From Candidatus Marithrix sp. Canyon 246 (GTDB taxonomy: Bacteria; Pseudomonadota; Gammaproteobacteria; Beggiatoales; Beggiatoaceae), in the NCBI RefSeq assembly GCF_001723685.1, contig NZ_MCBX01000007.1:1-64000 (forward strand): DNA of 64,000 nucleotides. The letters run 5' to 3'. Shown one piece after another: positions 62,322 through 64,000 of this stretch (its first letter is position 1; every line of letters begins with the position of its first letter). The translations under genes were made by a program, and so were the position numbers. The notes beneath the pieces were generated by a model, which saw nothing but the letters and a program-made list of their open reading frames with translations, was not told the DNA's origin and did not search any database.

Positions 62322-64000
62322 GTTTAACCAATTCCTTCGGAATTTCTTTCAAAAACCTTGATGGTTTACAGACATCTCGTGTTCCATAACGATAGCGGGT
62401 TTCGCTGTGGGATAGGTGCAGGTGATTACGCGCTCTGGTTATTCCTACATAGCATAGGCGACGCTCTTCTTCTAGTTGTAACTCATCTAAGCTGTTTTGG
62501 TGTGGAAATAATCCTTCTTCTAAGCCACATATAAATACTACTTTAAATTCTAATCCTTTGGCTGAATGTAAGGTCATTAATTGTACATTGTCATTGGATT
62601 TGCCGCTTTGACGTTCGCCGGCTTCTAAGGCTGCATGATCCAGAAAAGCTGTTAAGATGTCTGTTACATTTTGATTATTTTCTTCAAATTGACGCGCTGC
62701 ATTAGTCAGTTCTTCTAAATTTTCTAAGCGTCTTTGTGCATCTTGTTTAGTATCTTTTTTATAGTGTTCGATTAAGCCGCTGGCTATTTTTACCCTTTCT
62801 ATTTTTTTGTCTAGGCTTAAATCAGTTACTTTTCTTGATAATTGTTCTATTAAATCTAAAAATTTGAATAAGCTGCTTGCGGCTCTGGCTTTTAGTTGTT
62901 TAGTTGCAATTAAATGCTGAGCTGCTTGCCATAATGACATTGTCTGTTGATTGGCTAATTCTCTTATCATGCCTAATGTTTTTAAACCGATGCCACGTTT
63001 TGGTGTATTAAGCACCCGTTCAAAAGCCCCATTATCATGAGGGTGTTGCACTAAGCGTAAATATGCCAAAGTGTCTTTAATTTCTAGGCGTTCATAAAAA
63101 CGTAAGCCACCATATATACGATATGGAATGCCTTTTTGTAACAAAGATTCTTCAAATACCCGCGATTGAGCAGTGGTTCGATACAATATCGCAATATCTT
63201 GTCGCCTACCTCGCCATGCTCGAATTCTATTCGCAACATATTGAGCTTCATCGGTTTCATTGTAAGCTTTGAATATGAAAATCGGTTCACCTGCGTGATC
63301 TTTTGTCCATAACTCTTTACCTAAACGATCCTGATTACGCGCAATTAGGGCATTCGCAGCATTTAATATATTACCGGTAGAACGATAATTTTGTTCTAAA
63401 CGTATTAAGCTAATATTATCAAACTGATTTTGTAGATGTTGAATATTTTCAATCTTGGCACCACGCCAGCCATATATACTTTGATCATCATCAAATACTA
63501 CAAATAATTTGCCAAATTTACCTAGCAATAAGGCTAGCCATTGATATTGAATCGTATTAGTATCTTGAAATTCATCTACGTGTAGATGTTCAAAACGTGA
63601 TTGATATTGTTCTAATAAGATTGGATTATCGCGTAATAATTCATAACTTCTAAGCAACAATTCGGCAAAATCTACTATGCCACTAGTTTGACAAGCGTTT
63701 TCATAGGCATAGTAAATTTTGAGCATTTTGTTTGAATAATTATCATCTGCTACTACATCTTTTGCGCGTAAAGCTTGATCTTTACGAGCATTGATAAAAT
63801 GTGCCGCCTTTCTAGGGGTGAATACTTTATCATCCATTTCCAAACTTCTGATCACCTGTTTCAGCAAACGTTTCTGATCTTCGCTATCCATAATTTGAAA
63901 ATTTTGCGGTAACTGAGCCGCTTCCCAATGTATGCGTAATAGACGATGCGCTATACCGTGAAAAGTACCTACCCATAATCCCGGTGTAGGTTCTTTTAAT
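62308..64000 (-). CDS. uvrD: DNA helicase II (UvrD/Rep family), 5' end outside window
   Basis: UvrD unwinds DNA 3' to 5' in mismatch and excision repair. The visible part starts inside motif Ia/Ib (GLWVGTFHGIAHRLLRIHWE at the window edge). It includes motif II VDEFQDTN, III VFDDDQSIYGWRGA, IV RLEQNYRSTGNIL, V VQLMTLHSAKGLEFKVVFI and VI EERRLCYVGITRA. The frame is open to the right edge, so the ATG at 63891 is internal. The C-terminal YGTRDVCKPSRFLKEIP ending is conserved. Its last 56 bases are repeated twice upstream of the defence remnant. Confidence 0.95.
   Translation of the reverse strand, partial: LKEPTPGLWVGTFHGIAHRLLRIHWEAAQLPQNFQIMDSEDQKRLLKQVIRSLEMDDKVFTPRKAAHFINARKDQALRAKDVVADDNYSNKMLKIYYAYENACQTSGIVDFAELLLRSYELLRDNPILLEQYQSRFEHLHVDEFQDTNTIQYQWLALLLGKFGKLFVVFDDDQSIYGWRGAKIENIQHLQNQFDNISLIRLEQNYRSTGNILNAANALIARNQDRLGKELWTKDHAGEPIFIFKAYNETDEAQYVANRIRAWRGRRQDIAILYRTTAQSRVFEESLLQKGIPYRIYGGLRFYERLEIKDTLAYLRLVQHPHDNGAFERVLNTPKRGIGLKTLGMIRELANQQTMSLWQAAQHLIATKQLKARAASSLFKFLDLIEQLSRKVTDLSLDKKIERVKIASGLIEHYKKDTKQDAQRRLENLEELTNAARQFEENNQNVTDILTAFLDHAALEAGERQSGKSNDNVQLMTLHSAKGLEFKVVFICGLEEGLFPHQNSLDELQLEEERRLCYVGITRARNHLHLSHSETRYRYGTRDVCKPSRFLKEIPKELVKLILK

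Overview
The window is a low-GC, gammaproteobacterial chromosome segment. The block rpsP-rimM-trmD-rplS followed by a DsbC-like gene and a NudJ-like gene has gammaproteobacterial order and sequence. The dense small palindromes, the many AAA-ATPase/PD-(D/E)XK genes, the caspase-like proteins and the number of decayed genes resemble large sulfur bacteria of the Beggiatoaceae (Thiotrichales). That placement is an inference from style, not a computed result. No rRNA, tRNA or CRISPR array was seen.

Layout. 1-2380: the 3' end of an IS605-type tnpB, a hypothetical gene, a decayed DUF4143 ATPase and a broken PIN toxin. 2388-11916: housekeeping genes (gyrB, hemN, the rpsP operon, a DsbC-like thioredoxin, nudJ), interrupted by a type II restriction-modification (RM) pair at 7040-8744 that sits between two copies of the hemN/rpsP intergenic region. 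11965-22541: an AAA-ATPase/nuclease, three genes for glycan or surface work (TPR plus GT-like, CgeB-like, TIGR03032-GT2 fusion) and a 1506-residue exported repeat protein. 22610-29624: a gene graveyard with one intact and several shredded AAA-ATPase copies, a decayed ECF sigma/anti-sigma pair, a broken DUF4331 gene, MITE-like inverted repeats, and one intact ATPase-nuclease fusion.

29845-36438: a single-module NRPS with a PilZ-like domain inside its adenylation domain, a transglutaminase-like protein, a DUF4258/YgiT toxin-antitoxin pair, an orphan DUF790 (Bax1-like) nuclease and an LprI-like protein. 36440-51050: a rearranged region built around caspase-like proteins (41264, 48143, 49169), an FtsX-type ABC transporter (36921-39436), an exported partner (39989) and duplicated fragments of these same genes. 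Four large nested palindromes, an IS607 element and a YafO-type toxin-antitoxin pair are interspersed.

51068-64000: a winged-helix/HEPN pair with a frameshift, sbcB, a sigma/anti-sigma pair, a second type II RM pair (endonuclease frameshifted), an AhpD-like gene, trpF, a headless ABC-2 permease, a YchJ-like gene, a decayed Septu (PtuAB-like) defence locus, and uvrD running off the right edge.

The most notable points are the PilZ-like insertion in the NRPS, the caspase/ABC module with its decayed copies, the symmetric 123-bp inverted repeats, and two RM cassettes that both appear to have entered with duplication of flanking sequence.
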